64,000 nt of DNA from Acidobacteriota bacterium. GTDB lineage: Bacteria; Acidobacteriota; Thermoanaerobaculia; Multivoradales; JAGPDF01. Shown one piece after another: positions 50,568 to 60,016 of the stretch. Both the position numbers and the translations under genes were made by a program. Each line of letters opens with the position of its first letter. Position 1 is the first letter of the stretch. The notes beneath the pieces were generated by a model. The model saw nothing but the letters and a program-made list of their open reading frames with translations, did not search any database and was not told where the DNA came from. The stretch spans positions 1 to 64,000 of the forward strand of contig JACTMI010000034.1 in NCBI GenBank assembly GCA_014584695.1, in the 5' to 3' direction.

Positions 50568-51518
50568 TCACTTGAGGTAGGCCAACATCTCCTTGGCGGT
50601 GGCGGCATCCGGGTCGCTGGGCGCCATGCCGACGAAGGTCTCGAGGTGCTGCTTCGCCTTGGCGCTGTCGCCCTGGCTGACGTAGCACATGCCGAGCATG
50701 AAGTGGGTCTTGGCGAAGCCGGAGTCACCGGCCACGGCCTGCTCGAACAGCGCCAGGGCCTCGCCCATGTTGCCGGCGTTGTACTCGCGCACACCCTGGT
50801 TGTAGAGGTCCATCGCCCCCGCCTTGGGGTCGACCGCCGCGAGCTCGACCGCGATCGCCCGCGCCTTGTCGGTCTGGCCGAGCTGCTGGTAGCCCTCGGC
50901 CAGGATGCGCAGCGCTTTGGCGTCCTGGGCGTCGAGGGCATGCGCCTTCTCCGCATGCTCGACCGCCCGCGCGTAGTCCTTGCCGGTGAACGAGAGGGTC
51001 GCGAGAGCGGTCCAGGCCGCCCCGAGATCCGGGTCGAGCCCGATCGCCTCTTCGAACTTCGTCTTCGCCGTTGCCTCGTCGCCCTGCTGGGCCGCCTCCG
51101 CCCCCTCGTTGAACACCAGCACCGCCTTGTCGGCGTTCGAGAGCTCGCGGCCGGCGGCGACGCCCAGGCGGGCGGCCTCGAGGGTCAGCATCTGGATGTC
51201 GCGCTTCTCGTTCGAGCTGATCGGGACCTTGAAGCTCTGCTCCAGCGTCTGATAGCCCTCCTTCTCGAAGCGGTAGGTGTAGACGCGGGTGGCGTCGACC
51301 AGGGTGACGGCGTAGTTCCCCTTCGAGTCGCTCTTCTCCTCGACCTTGAAGGAGCCGACGTCGGGCAAGGTGACGGTGATCTTGACCCCCGGTACCGGCT
51401 TACCGGTCTCGTCGGTGATCGAGCCGTGGACACGGCCCTGCGCGACGGCGAGGAGCGCCGACGCCCCGGCCGCGGCGAGCGCCAGGATCCAGGCGGCGGT
51501 GTGGCGATGTCTGGACAT
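50568..51518 (-). CDS. Secreted carboxypeptidase-regulatory-like/TPR protein
   Basis: 316 residues. The signal peptide (AAWILALAAAGASALLAVAQ) is followed by one carboxypeptidase-regulatory-like beta domain (about 28-105: GRVHGSITDETGKPVPGVKI). Four to five TPRs follow (about 130-310: KFEEAIGLDPDLGAAWTALA, LDAQDAKALRILAEGYQQLG, GMCYVSQGDSAKAKQHLETF). It is predicted periplasmic, acting as a protein-protein scaffold. The ATG at 51518 has GGAGGT 4 nt upstream and was preferred over more upstream starts. It shares its N-terminal domain type with the nearby TonB receptor, which suggests a common envelope role, but no operon link exists. Confidence 0.85.
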   Translation of the reverse strand: MSRHRHTAAWILALAAAGASALLAVAQGRVHGSITDETGKPVPGVKITVTLPDVGSFKVEEKSDSKGNYAVTLVDATRVYTYRFEKEGYQTLEQSFKVPISSNEKRDIQMLTLEAARLGVAAGRELSNADKAVLVFNEGAEAAQQGDEATAKTKFEEAIGLDPDLGAAWTALATLSFTGKDYARAVEHAEKAHALDAQDAKALRILAEGYQQLGQTDKARAIAVELAAVDPKAGAMDLYNQGVREYNAGNMGEALALFEQAVAGDSGFAKTHFMLGMCYVSQGDSAKAKQHLETFVGMAPSDPDAATAKEMLAYLK

Positions 51519-51727
51519 TTCGACCTCCATGGCGAGCGGCCCAGGGCCGCTCCTCGTGGACTCATATTCTAGACGCATGCCAGGGCGCCCCGCCCCGGCC
51601 ACCGGGGCGGGCTCCGATAGGATCGGGCCAGCGTCGGCGGCTGCGCGATCTCGCGCCCCGCCGCGGACCCCTCGATGCCCCGAAGACGTCGGCACCGCTC
51701 GCTGCCCGGCCGGATCCGGTCCACCCG

Positions 51728-53086
51728 ATGACACCCGTCGTCGGCTGGCTCGCCACCGGTGGCTCGCTCCCCGGCCTCCAGCTCGAACCCTGGGTCGGTC
51801 TCGGGCTGGGCCTCCTGCTGGTGGCGCTCAACGGTTTCTTCGTCGCCGCCGAGTTCGCCCTCGCCAAGGTGAGGCCGACCCAGATCGAGCCCCACGCGCA
51901 GCGCGGGGACCAGCGCGGCCGGGTCGGCGCCAACATGCTGCGCCACCTCGACGCCTACCTGTCGGCGACGCAGCTCGGCATCACCCTCGCCTCGATCGCC
52001 CTCGGCTGGGTCGGTGAGCCCGCCTTCGCCTGGATCGTCCGGCCGCTGGTCGAACGGCTGCCGGCGGCGAGCCCCGCGCTGGTCCATTCGATCTCGCTCA
52101 CGGCTTCGTTCGTCGCCGTGTCGATCCTGCACATCATCTTCGGCGAGCTGGTGCCGAAATCGATCGCCATCCGGGCCCCGGAGGCGACGACGCTGTGGAC
52201 GTCGATCCCGCTCTACCTGTTCTATTGGATCGCCTTCCCCGCCATCTGGCTGCTCAACCGCACCGCCAACGGCTTCCTGCGGCTGGTCGGCGTCCAGCCG
52301 GCGTCCGAGCACGAGCTGGCGCACTCGGAGGACGAGGTCCGGCTGTTGCTCGCCTCGGACCAGAGCTCGCGTCTGTCGGAGTCCAAACGGGACCTCTTGA
52401 CCAACGTCTTCGCGCTCTCGGAGCGCGTGGCGCGGCAGGTGATGGTGCCCCGCTCGGACGTCGTCTTCCTGTCGACGGAACGGCCGCTCGAGGAGAATCT
52501 CGCGCTCGCGCGCCGCACCGGCCACACCCGCTTCCCGCTCTGCGAGGGCGAGCTCGACCGGATCCTCGGCGTCGTTCACATCAAGGACATCTTCCGCGCC
52601 GACCAGCTGCCGGCGGATCTGCGCCAGGTGGCCCGGCCGGTGAAGTTCGTGCCCGAGACGATCAAGCTCGACCAGCTGCTGGCGCGGATGCGCTCCGAGC
52701 GCCTCCACCTCGCGGCCGTGGTCGACGAGTATGGCGGCGTCTCCGGCCTGATCACGCTCGAAAACGTGATCGAGGAGATCGTGGGCCCGATCCAGGACGA
52801 GTTCGACGCCGAACGGCCGGAGCTGGTCGATCGCGGCGACGGCGTCTACCAGGTCTCGGGCGCGATGCTGGTGCTCGACCTCGAGGACGAGCTCGGGCTC
52901 GAGATCTCCGACCGCGACGCCGACACCATCGCCGGTGTCGTCCTCTCGGCGCTCGGGCGGCGGCCGCGCCTGGGCGACCAGGTGGAGCTCGCCGGCGTCT
53001 CGCTCGAGATCCTGGAGGTGCAAGGGACGCGGATTCGCTCCCTGCTCCTGCGCGTGCCCCCGGCCGCAGGCCCCGACGACCGGTGA
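51728..53086 (+). CDS. CNNM/CorC-HlyC-family membrane protein with CBS domains
   Basis: 452-residue inner-membrane protein. The DUF21/CNNM transmembrane domain (about 20-190) has four hydrophobic segments and NGFFVAAEFALAKVRPTQIE. A CBS pair (about 215-335: VMVPRSDVVFLSTERPLEE, VVHIKDIFRADQLP, AAVVDEYGGVSGLITLENVI) and a C-terminal CorC_HlyC transporter-associated domain (about 350-440) follow. Family members are linked to Mg2+/Co2+ efflux; the old hemolysin label is misleading. It is transcribed away from the TPR gene, with a 209-bp gap between them, and ends at a hairpin shared with the convergent proS gene. Confidence 0.92.
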   Translation: MTPVVGWLATGGSLPGLQLEPWVGLGLGLLLVALNGFFVAAEFALAKVRPTQIEPHAQRGDQRGRVGANMLRHLDAYLSATQLGITLASIALGWVGEPAFAWIVRPLVERLPAASPALVHSISLTASFVAVSILHIIFGELVPKSIAIRAPEATTLWTSIPLYLFYWIAFPAIWLLNRTANGFLRLVGVQPASEHELAHSEDEVRLLLASDQSSRLSESKRDLLTNVFALSERVARQVMVPRSDVVFLSTERPLEENLALARRTGHTRFPLCEGELDRILGVVHIKDIFRADQLPADLRQVARPVKFVPETIKLDQLLARMRSERLHLAAVVDEYGGVSGLITLENVIEEIVGPIQDEFDAERPELVDRGDGVYQVSGAMLVLDLEDELGLEISDRDADTIAGVVLSALGRRPRLGDQVELAGVSLEILEVQGTRIRSLLLRVPPAAGPDDR

Positions 53087-53098
53087 GTCGATCGAAAG

Positions 53099-53129
53099 GG
53101 AGGTCGCGAGCCTCGCGGCTCGCTCCTCC
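53099..53129. terminator. Long hairpin between convergent corC-like and proS genes
   Basis: GGAGG-TC-GCGAGCC (53099-53112) pairs with GGCTCGC-T-CCTCC (53117-53129) around TCGC. It may terminate both converging transcripts. The GCGAGCC/GGCTCGC core and its GTC leader recur at 41189-41209, so it also belongs to a small repeat family. Confidence 0.55.
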
Positions 53130-53188
53130 AGTTCTACTGCCGGTGATCTTGCGGCGGGCTTGGGGCGTCCGAGGACGCTTGCCCGAGT

Positions 53189-54913
53189 TCAGGCGCGCAG
53201 GCGCTCGATCAGCTCGAGGACCTTGGCCGCCGCCTCGGCCAGCGGCACCAGCTGCTTCTGCCGGTCGCGGCGCAGCGACAGCTCGGCCTGACCCGCGGCG
53301 AAGGACTTGCCGCCCACCACCGCGCGCACCGGCACGCCGACCAGGTCGGCGTCCTTGAACTTGACCCCTGGCCGCTCGTCGCGATCGTCCAGCAGGACGT
53401 CGACGCCGCGTGACTCGAGCTCGGCGGCCAGCGCCTCGGCCGCCGCCATCGCCGCCGGATCGTTCGGCGTCAGCGCGAGCACCAGCACGCTCCACGGCGC
53501 CAGCGGCAGCGGCCAGACGATGCCGTCGGCGTCGTGCCCCTGCTCGATCGCCGCCGCCACCGTCCGACCGATGCCGAGACCGTAGCAGCCCATGATCATC
53601 GGCCGGTTCACCCCCGCTTCGTCGGTGAACTCGCACTTCATCGCCTCGGAGTACTTGGCGCCGAGCTTGAAGATGTGGCCGACTTCGATCCCCCGGGAGA
53701 TGGCGAGCGCGGCACCGCACCTCGGACAGGGGTCGCCGTCCCCCACCAGGACCAGATCGGCGAACTCCGACGGCGAGTTCTCCGCGCTCCAGTTCACCCC
53801 CACCAGGTGGAAGCCCTCTTCGTCCGCTCCACAGGCGAAGTTGCGCGCGTCGCGCACCGAGAGATCCCCCAGGAGCCGGACGTTGCGGGCGCGCAGCCCG
53901 CGCGGGCCGACGTAGCCGAGCGTCAGTCCGAGCTCGGCGACGACGCGCTCGGCGCTCGCCAGCTCGAGGTGATGGGTGCCGGGCAGCTGGTTCAGCAGCT
54001 TGACCTCGTTGACCTCGCGGTCACCGCGCACGAGGACGGCGACCAGTCCGTGCTCGGTGTTGTAGATCAGCGCCTTGACCAACCGGCTCGCGGGGATGCC
54101 GAGGAACTGGGCGACCTCTTCTATGGTCTTTCGTCCCGGGGTCTCCACCTTCTCGGCTGCCTGGCGCGCCTGCTCGGAGGGAACCTCCCAGGCGCCGCGC
54201 TCGGCCTTCTCGACGTTCGCGCCGTAGCCGCACGTCGAGCAGTGCGCGACCGCGCTCTCGCCGGTGGCGGCGGTGACCATGAACTCGTGCGACGAGGAGC
54301 CGCCGATCGTGCCGGTGTCCGCCTCGACCATGGTGTAGTCGAGCCCGCAGGCCGCGAAGATCCGGCGATAGGCGTCGCGCATCGCCGAGTAGACCTGGTC
54401 CAGGCTCTCCTCGGTCGCCGAGAACGAGTAGGCGTCCTTCATCAGGAACTCGCGACCGCGCATCAGCCCGAAGCGGGGCCGGATCTCGTCGCGGAACTTG
54501 GTCTGGATCTGGTAGAGGTTGAATGGGAGCTGCCGGTAGCTGCGCACGTCCCGGCGGACGAAATCCGTCACCACCTCCTCGTGGGTGGGTCCGAAGCAGA
54601 ACTCGCGCTCGTGGCGGTCGCGGATGCGCAGCAGCTCCTTGCCGTAGCGCTGCCAGCGCCCCGACTCGACCCACAGCTCCGCCGGCTGGATCGCGGGCAT
54701 CGAGAGCTCGACCGCGCCGGCGGCGTCCATCTCCCGCCGCACGATCGCCATCAGCTTGGACAGCGACCGCCAACCAGCCGGCAGGTAGCTGTAGATGCCG
54801 GCCGCGAGCTTCTTGATCATGCCGGCGCGCACCATCAACTGGTGCGAGACCACCTCCGCGTCGCTCGGCACTTCGCGGGTGGTGAACAGGTAGTACTGGC
54901 TCCAACGATTCAT
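53189..54913 (-). CDS. proS: Proline-tRNA ligase, bacterial type with editing insertion
   Basis: 574-residue class II synthetase charging tRNA-Pro. The core includes SHQLMVRAGMIKKLAAGIYS, FCFGPTHEEVVTDFVRR, QTKFRDEIRPRFGLMRGREF (motif 2), and MGCYGLGIGRTVAAAIEQ (motif 3). The YbaK-like insertion domain (about 225-400), which hydrolyses Ala-tRNA-Pro, is present between motifs 2 and 3. The C-terminal anticodon-binding domain spans about 475-570. The ATG at 54913 overlaps the stop of the upstream TPR gene (ATGA), so it is translated as the last member of a coupled set. Confidence 0.97.
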   Translation of the reverse strand: MNRWSQYYLFTTREVPSDAEVVSHQLMVRAGMIKKLAAGIYSYLPAGWRSLSKLMAIVRREMDAAGAVELSMPAIQPAELWVESGRWQRYGKELLRIRDRHEREFCFGPTHEEVVTDFVRRDVRSYRQLPFNLYQIQTKFRDEIRPRFGLMRGREFLMKDAYSFSATEESLDQVYSAMRDAYRRIFAACGLDYTMVEADTGTIGGSSSHEFMVTAATGESAVAHCSTCGYGANVEKAERGAWEVPSEQARQAAEKVETPGRKTIEEVAQFLGIPASRLVKALIYNTEHGLVAVLVRGDREVNEVKLLNQLPGTHHLELASAERVVAELGLTLGYVGPRGLRARNVRLLGDLSVRDARNFACGADEEGFHLVGVNWSAENSPSEFADLVLVGDGDPCPRCGAALAISRGIEVGHIFKLGAKYSEAMKCEFTDEAGVNRPMIMGCYGLGIGRTVAAAIEQGHDADGIVWPLPLAPWSVLVLALTPNDPAAMAAAEALAAELESRGVDVLLDDRDERPGVKFKDADLVGVPVRAVVGGKSFAAGQAELSLRRDRQKQLVPLAEAAAKVLELIERLRA

Positions 54914-56780
54914 CGCTTCTGGCGCCTCCGCACCCGCTCGAGCAGGCGCGCGGAATCCTTCATGCACTCCATCATCCGCTCCTCGAGCGCGCCCACGCGG
55001 GGCTCGAGGCTGCGCGCGCGGCCGAACGCCCCCCGCGCCCGCTCCTCGTCGCCGGAGGCGAGCAGCGCCATGCCGAGATGGGTGAGCGTGGTCGGCGAGG
55101 GTCCGAGCTCGTTCGAGCGCGCCAGGCAATCGACGGCCTGCGTGTACTCCTTGCGCTTGTAGTGGACCCAGCCGAGCGCCGCGAGCGGAAACTGCTTGAG
55201 CTCGTCGGGCGCCAGGTCGAGGGCGCGTCGCGCGTACTCCAGCGCCTCGTCGAGGTCCTCCTCCATCTCGGCCAGGTTGTAGGCCATCTCGTAATAGGCG
55301 ATCGTGCGCGCGAAGGGCGAGGTGCCGTCGGCGAGCAGCGCGCGGCCGATGCGGTTGCCCTCGCGGTACTTGCCTTCGCTGCGCAACGCCGCGATCAAGG
55401 CCGCCGAGGCGGTGGTGCGCAGCATCTCGCTCGGATTGAGCTCGAGCACGCGGCGCGCGGCCCGTTCGAGCTCGTCGCGCTTTTCGAGCGACAGGCAAGC
55501 GAGCGCATAGGACATCAGCAGCGCCGGATTGTCCGGCTCCTCGCTGAGAGCCCGCTGATAGAGCGCCAGCGCCTCGCCGGCCTCGCCCCTGCCGAGGTGC
55601 TCCTCGGCGCGGGCGATCGACTTGCCGACGGCGCCCTCGAGCCCCGGCAAGGGTTCGCCGATGCGGCCCGACAGGAAGTGCACGAGGTCCTGGTAGCGGA
55701 GCCGGCGCGGGTTGAGGCGCTGCGCTTCGCGGAACGACTCCAGCGCTTTCTGGTTCCAGTGCCGGTCGAGATAGGCGAGCCCGAGCAGGTAGTGGGCCTC
55801 TTCGAAGGCCGGGTCCAGCCGCACCGCCTCTTGCAGGCAGAAGATGGCCTTGGTGGCGCGGCCCATCTCGTAGTGGCAGTTGCCGAGCACGTAGAGCGCC
55901 TGCGGCACCGCGTCGAGCTCGACGGCGCGCTCGAGGTAGGCCACCGCGCGCGACAGGTCGCCGTGCGAGGCGTAGACCGCGCCCAGCGAGAAATGGGGCA
56001 GGAAGGCCTCGGGGTACTCCGCGATGGCGCGCTTGAGCAACGCCTCGGCGCGCGTGAAATCGCCCCGCTCGTGACAGATCACCCCCGAGAAGACCAGCGC
56101 CTCGAACTGGTCCGGCTTCTCGCGCAGCACGCGCTCGAAGTAGCCGAGCGCCGCGTCCGGGTCGCCCTCGTTGAAGGTGGTCTCGCCGAGGAAGAGCAGC
56201 AACTCGTAGTTGTCGCGATCGAGCTTCAGCGCCTGCTCGAGGCTGCGCCGCGCGCGCTCGACGTCGAAGGCGAAGAGCGCGTACTCGGCGTCCTCGAGAT
56301 GCTGCTGGAAGAGCTTGCGACGTTCGCCGTGGTAGAGCGCTCCGACGCGGTCCTTGACCGCGACGAAGCGCTCTCGCTTCTCGAGCGCCTGCAGCTGATA
56401 GTCCATCTTGGACTGCCAGAGATCGCTCCACTCCTCGCGGCCGATCAGGCGGCGCCGTTCCAGCAGCTCACGCAGGGTCGCGAAGCCGGTCTGCGAAACC
56501 AGCAGGTTCTTCTCCTGCTTCTGCACCGCGGAGACCAGCTTGCCGACCGTCTCGGCGGTCCGCTTGACCGCCTCCTCCAGGATCGAGACGCGCTCGAGCA
56601 GGTGCTCGTCGAGCGAGAAATCCGAGTCGCGGTCGCCCTCGAACGGCTCGCCCTCGCCGCCCGGAGCGCCCGAGATCACCATCAGCCGCTGGTGACAACG
56701 GACGCACAGCTCCTGGTCGATCGAGTTCGCCGTGCCGCAGGCCTGACAGAGCAGGGTGTGGGGAACGAGCACGGCGCGGC

Positions 56781-56784
<4 letters not shown>
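54910..56784 (-). CDS. Zinc-ribbon TPR protein
   Basis: 624-residue cytoplasmic protein. An N-terminal zinc ribbon (CQACGTANS, then CVRCHQRL) is followed by a coiled coil (about 60-110). About twelve TPRs (about 160-610: [60 protein letters not shown]) fill the rest. There is no signal peptide or membrane segment. GTG at 56784 overlaps the hbd stop (GTGA), and its own stop overlaps the proS ATG. It is likely a scaffold; the partner cannot be read from sequence. Coupling to proS may be merely positional. Similar zinc-ribbon/TPR architectures occur in Acidobacteriota without known function. Confidence 0.8.
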
Positions 56785-57641
<857 letters not shown>

Positions 57642-57708
57642 CGATGGATCGACCCCCACCGACGGAGCCTATGGGCCGCCGCGCGAGAGGGTCAAGCGAG
57701 GCGGGGAA

Positions 57709-58659
57709 TCAGCGGCCGCCGAGGGCGATGCCGGGCAGGGCGGGTGAGAACCAGGGCTCACGCCGTCCGAACTTGGTCCGGAGCGCCGCTCCGACGCCGA
57801 CCAGGGTGGCGGCGCTCCAGGCCCAAGTGCCGAGGTGGGGTACGAACTTCACCGCGCCGAGCACCAGGACGCCGGCGACCGCGGCGTGCAGGGCCAGCAC
57901 GCGGCGATGCGTGACCCGTCGCACCAGCCACGAGCCCAGCGCGTGGAAGATCGCGACCACGCCCCAGAGCTTGGCGAGCAGCGCCGCGAGCGCGACCAGG
58001 ACCAGCATCGGCACCGCCACCAGCGCGGGCAAGACGGCGGAGAACAGCAGCGCGGTGAGCACGGCGGCGCAAACCCCGACCAGGCCGGTCGCGAAGCAGG
58101 CGAGTGGCGCGTGCGCGATTTCCTCGGCGGTGGCGAGCAGCGCCCGGCCGCCGGTGGCGAAGAGCAGCAGTGACAGGGCGAGCCAGGCGGCCACCAGGCC
58201 GAGCTTGGCCGCCAGGACGAGCGGCGAGCCGGCCGACAGTCCGAGGCTCGGTCCCTCGAGCAGCGTCAGCCAGGCGCGCGAGAAGGTCGGGTAGGCGACC
58301 GAACGGCCGCCGAGCCGCGCGCCGCGCTCGGCCCGCAGCACGCCGCCGAGCACGTTGACGTCGCCGTCGACGACGGCGCTCGCGGCGAGCACCGCATCGC
58401 CGCCCAGCACCGTGATGCCGCCGCGGACGGAACCCTCGACACGCACCGAGCCGTTGAGCGCCGCCACCCCCGCCAGCGCCTCGCCGCGAATCACCACGTC
58501 GCGCCCCACGGCGACGATCTGGTGGCGCGCCAGGCTGTCCACCTCGAGCACGAGCGCCTCGGGGCGGCCCACTTCGGACTCGACGGCTCCGGCGGCCGCG
58601 GCGGCGAAGAGCGCCGCGAGCGCGCTCGCGCGCCAGGCACGCGGGACTCCGGGGATCAC
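57709..58659 (-). CDS. Membrane protein with N-terminal bactofilin-like polymer-forming domain
   Basis: 316 residues. A signal-like helix (ASALAALFAAAAAGAVES) is followed by a right-handed-beta, bactofilin-like segment (about 40-125: VVIRGEALAGVAALNGSVRV, GGITVLGGDAVLAASAVVDG). Three to five transmembrane helices follow (about 150-290: LVAAWLALSLLLFATG, VLPALVAVPMLVLVALAALL). Such polymer-forming-domain/membrane fusions may sense or mark the envelope. GTG at 58659 overlaps the anti-sigma stop, so it is part of the ECF-sigma operon and is a likely member of its regulatory circuit. Function inferred only from context. Confidence 0.75.
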   Translation of the reverse strand: MIPGVPRAWRASALAALFAAAAAGAVESEVGRPEALVLEVDSLARHQIVAVGRDVVIRGEALAGVAALNGSVRVEGSVRGGITVLGGDAVLAASAVVDGDVNVLGGVLRAERGARLGGRSVAYPTFSRAWLTLLEGPSLGLSAGSPLVLAAKLGLVAAWLALSLLLFATGGRALLATAEEIAHAPLACFATGLVGVCAAVLTALLFSAVLPALVAVPMLVLVALAALLAKLWGVVAIFHALGSWLVRRVTHRRVLALHAAVAGVLVLGAVKFVPHLGTWAWSAATLVGVGAALRTKFGRREPWFSPALPGIALGGR

Positions 58660-59231
58660 CGCGCGCGGCGCTCCGCGACCGCGCCGGCCGCGCGCGGTGT
58701 CCGGCGCACGAGCCGGAACAGCAGGTAGTTGAGACCCAGAACGAGGACACCGGCGGTCAGTAGGTTGACGGGCGAGGCAGCGAGCCACTCCCGGACACCC
58801 AGTCCGAGGCCACGCCAGGAGGCCAGCATCAGCCCGCCGCCCGCGACCAGCGCGGCGCGGAACAGGTCGGCGAGCGCGAGGAAGGCGCCCAAGGAGCCGC
58901 CGGTCGCATCGAGACCGACCGCGGCGCCGCCCAGCAGCACCGACGCGGCCCCGCCCAGGAGCAGGAGCAGCGCGAAGGGGAGCCGCCAAGCACGCAGCGT
59001 CCGAGCCTCCCAGGGGGCCGGCTCGAGCGCGGCCAGGACCTCGCGCGCGAAGCCGGGGCGCACGGGCACCGTGGATCTCGCCAGACGCTCGGCCAGCGCG
59101 CGCGAGGCGCGCTCTTCGCGGCGGCACTCCGCGCAGCCCTCGAGGTGCTCCTCGAGCCGCGCGCGCTCGGGCGCGCCGAGCTCGCCATCGATCGCGCTGT
59201 CCAGCCACTCGCGGTAGCGTTCGTGCTCCAT
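58656..59231 (-). CDS. Anti-sigma factor with N-terminal zinc finger
   Basis: 191-residue membrane protein. The zinc-binding anti-sigma motif is at the N-terminus (HERYREWLDSAIDGELGAPE, then HLEGCAECRREE), the pattern that binds ECF sigma factors. Three to four hydrophobic segments follow (about 85-175, FALLLLLGGAASVLLGGAAV onward), anchoring it in the inner membrane with the zinc domain in the cytoplasm. ATG at 59231 overlaps the sigma stop by one base (TGATG). It presumably holds the sigma factor inactive until an envelope signal is received. Confidence 0.9.
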   Translation of the reverse strand: MEHERYREWLDSAIDGELGAPERARLEEHLEGCAECRREERASRALAERLARSTVPVRPGFAREVLAALEPAPWEARTLRAWRLPFALLLLLGGAASVLLGGAAVGLDATGGSLGAFLALADLFRAALVAGGGLMLASWRGLGLGVREWLAASPVNLLTAGVLVLGLNYLLFRLVRRTPRAAGAVAERRAR

Positions 59232-59839
59232 CACATCTCCTCTCCGCCGCTCGCCCGGAGCTCGGGCTCGAGCGCCGCCTTGAGCATCTGGCGGGCGCGG
59301 AACAGCTTGTTCTTGACCGTGCCGAGCGGCATCGCCTTGGCCTGGGCGATCTCGTCGTAGGCCAGCTCGCCGTAGTGCCGCAACAGAATCAGCTCGCGGT
59401 ACTCCCACGGCAGACCGTCGATCGCCGCGCGGATCCGCAGGTCGCGCTCCTTCGTCTCCATGACCTCGAGCGCCCCCGGGCCCTCGGCCTCGAGGTCGAG
59501 GTCGTAGGTCCCCTCACCGCCGTCCTCGTCCGGGCGGGTGATCGGCACCAGCCGGAACCGACGCTTGCGGATGACGTCGATCGCCGCGTTCTGAGCGACC
59601 CGAAAGAGCCAGGTCGAGAAGCGGTACTGCGGATCGAAGCGGTCGAGCGCCTGGTACACGCGAACGAAGACCTCCTGCGCCAGATCGTGCGCCTCGTCGA
59701 GATTGCGCACCAGGCGGTAGAGGTAGTTGACCAACCGCGCCTGGTAGCGCTCCACCAGCTCTCCGAAGCGCTCCCGGTCCCCGGCGAGGACCGACCGCAC
59801 CAACTCTTCGTCCGGAGGGGATCGAGGGTCGGGCGGCAT
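59231..59839 (-). CDS. ECF-type RNA polymerase sigma factor (RpoE-like)
   Basis: 202-residue sigma-70 family protein. Region 2 (about 25-95: FGELVERYQARLVNYLYRLV, DEAHDLAQEVFVRVYQALDR, STWLFRVAQNAAIDVIRKR) and region 4 (about 140-195: LPWEYRELILLRHYGELAYD, GTVKNKLFRARQML) are intact with an acidic linker between. The ATG at 59839 was preferred to the track start at 59962, whose extra 41 residues are Pro/Ala rich and atypical. It heads a coupled operon with its anti-sigma factor and the bactofilin-like membrane protein. Its regulon is unknown; autoregulation is common. Confidence 0.93.
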   Translation of the reverse strand: MPPDPRSPPDEELVRSVLAGDRERFGELVERYQARLVNYLYRLVRNLDEAHDLAQEVFVRVYQALDRFDPQYRFSTWLFRVAQNAAIDVIRKRRFRLVPITRPDEDGGEGTYDLDLEAEGPGALEVMETKERDLRIRAAIDGLPWEYRELILLRHYGELAYDEIAQAKAMPLGTVKNKLFRARQMLKAALEPELRASGGEEM

Positions 59840-60016
59840 CGCGAGATACGTGTCTCCGGCTGGGAAGGTTGCAGCCCCGGACCCGGCGGACCGGGCGGAT
59901 TCCGGGGCCGATTCGCTCCTCGCGAGGGGCGGATCGGGCCTCTGGAGGGGGGAGCGCGCCACGTGGCGCGCCCGCCGGGCTCCCGGCCGGGGGCGGCGAG
60001 AGGGGATCTTACCGGG

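Noticed and set aside
57642-57659. GTG at 57659 as the hbd start
   Set aside because: It adds MGVDPS before the conserved nucleotide-binding start; the ATG at 57641 fits the family better, though the difference is small.
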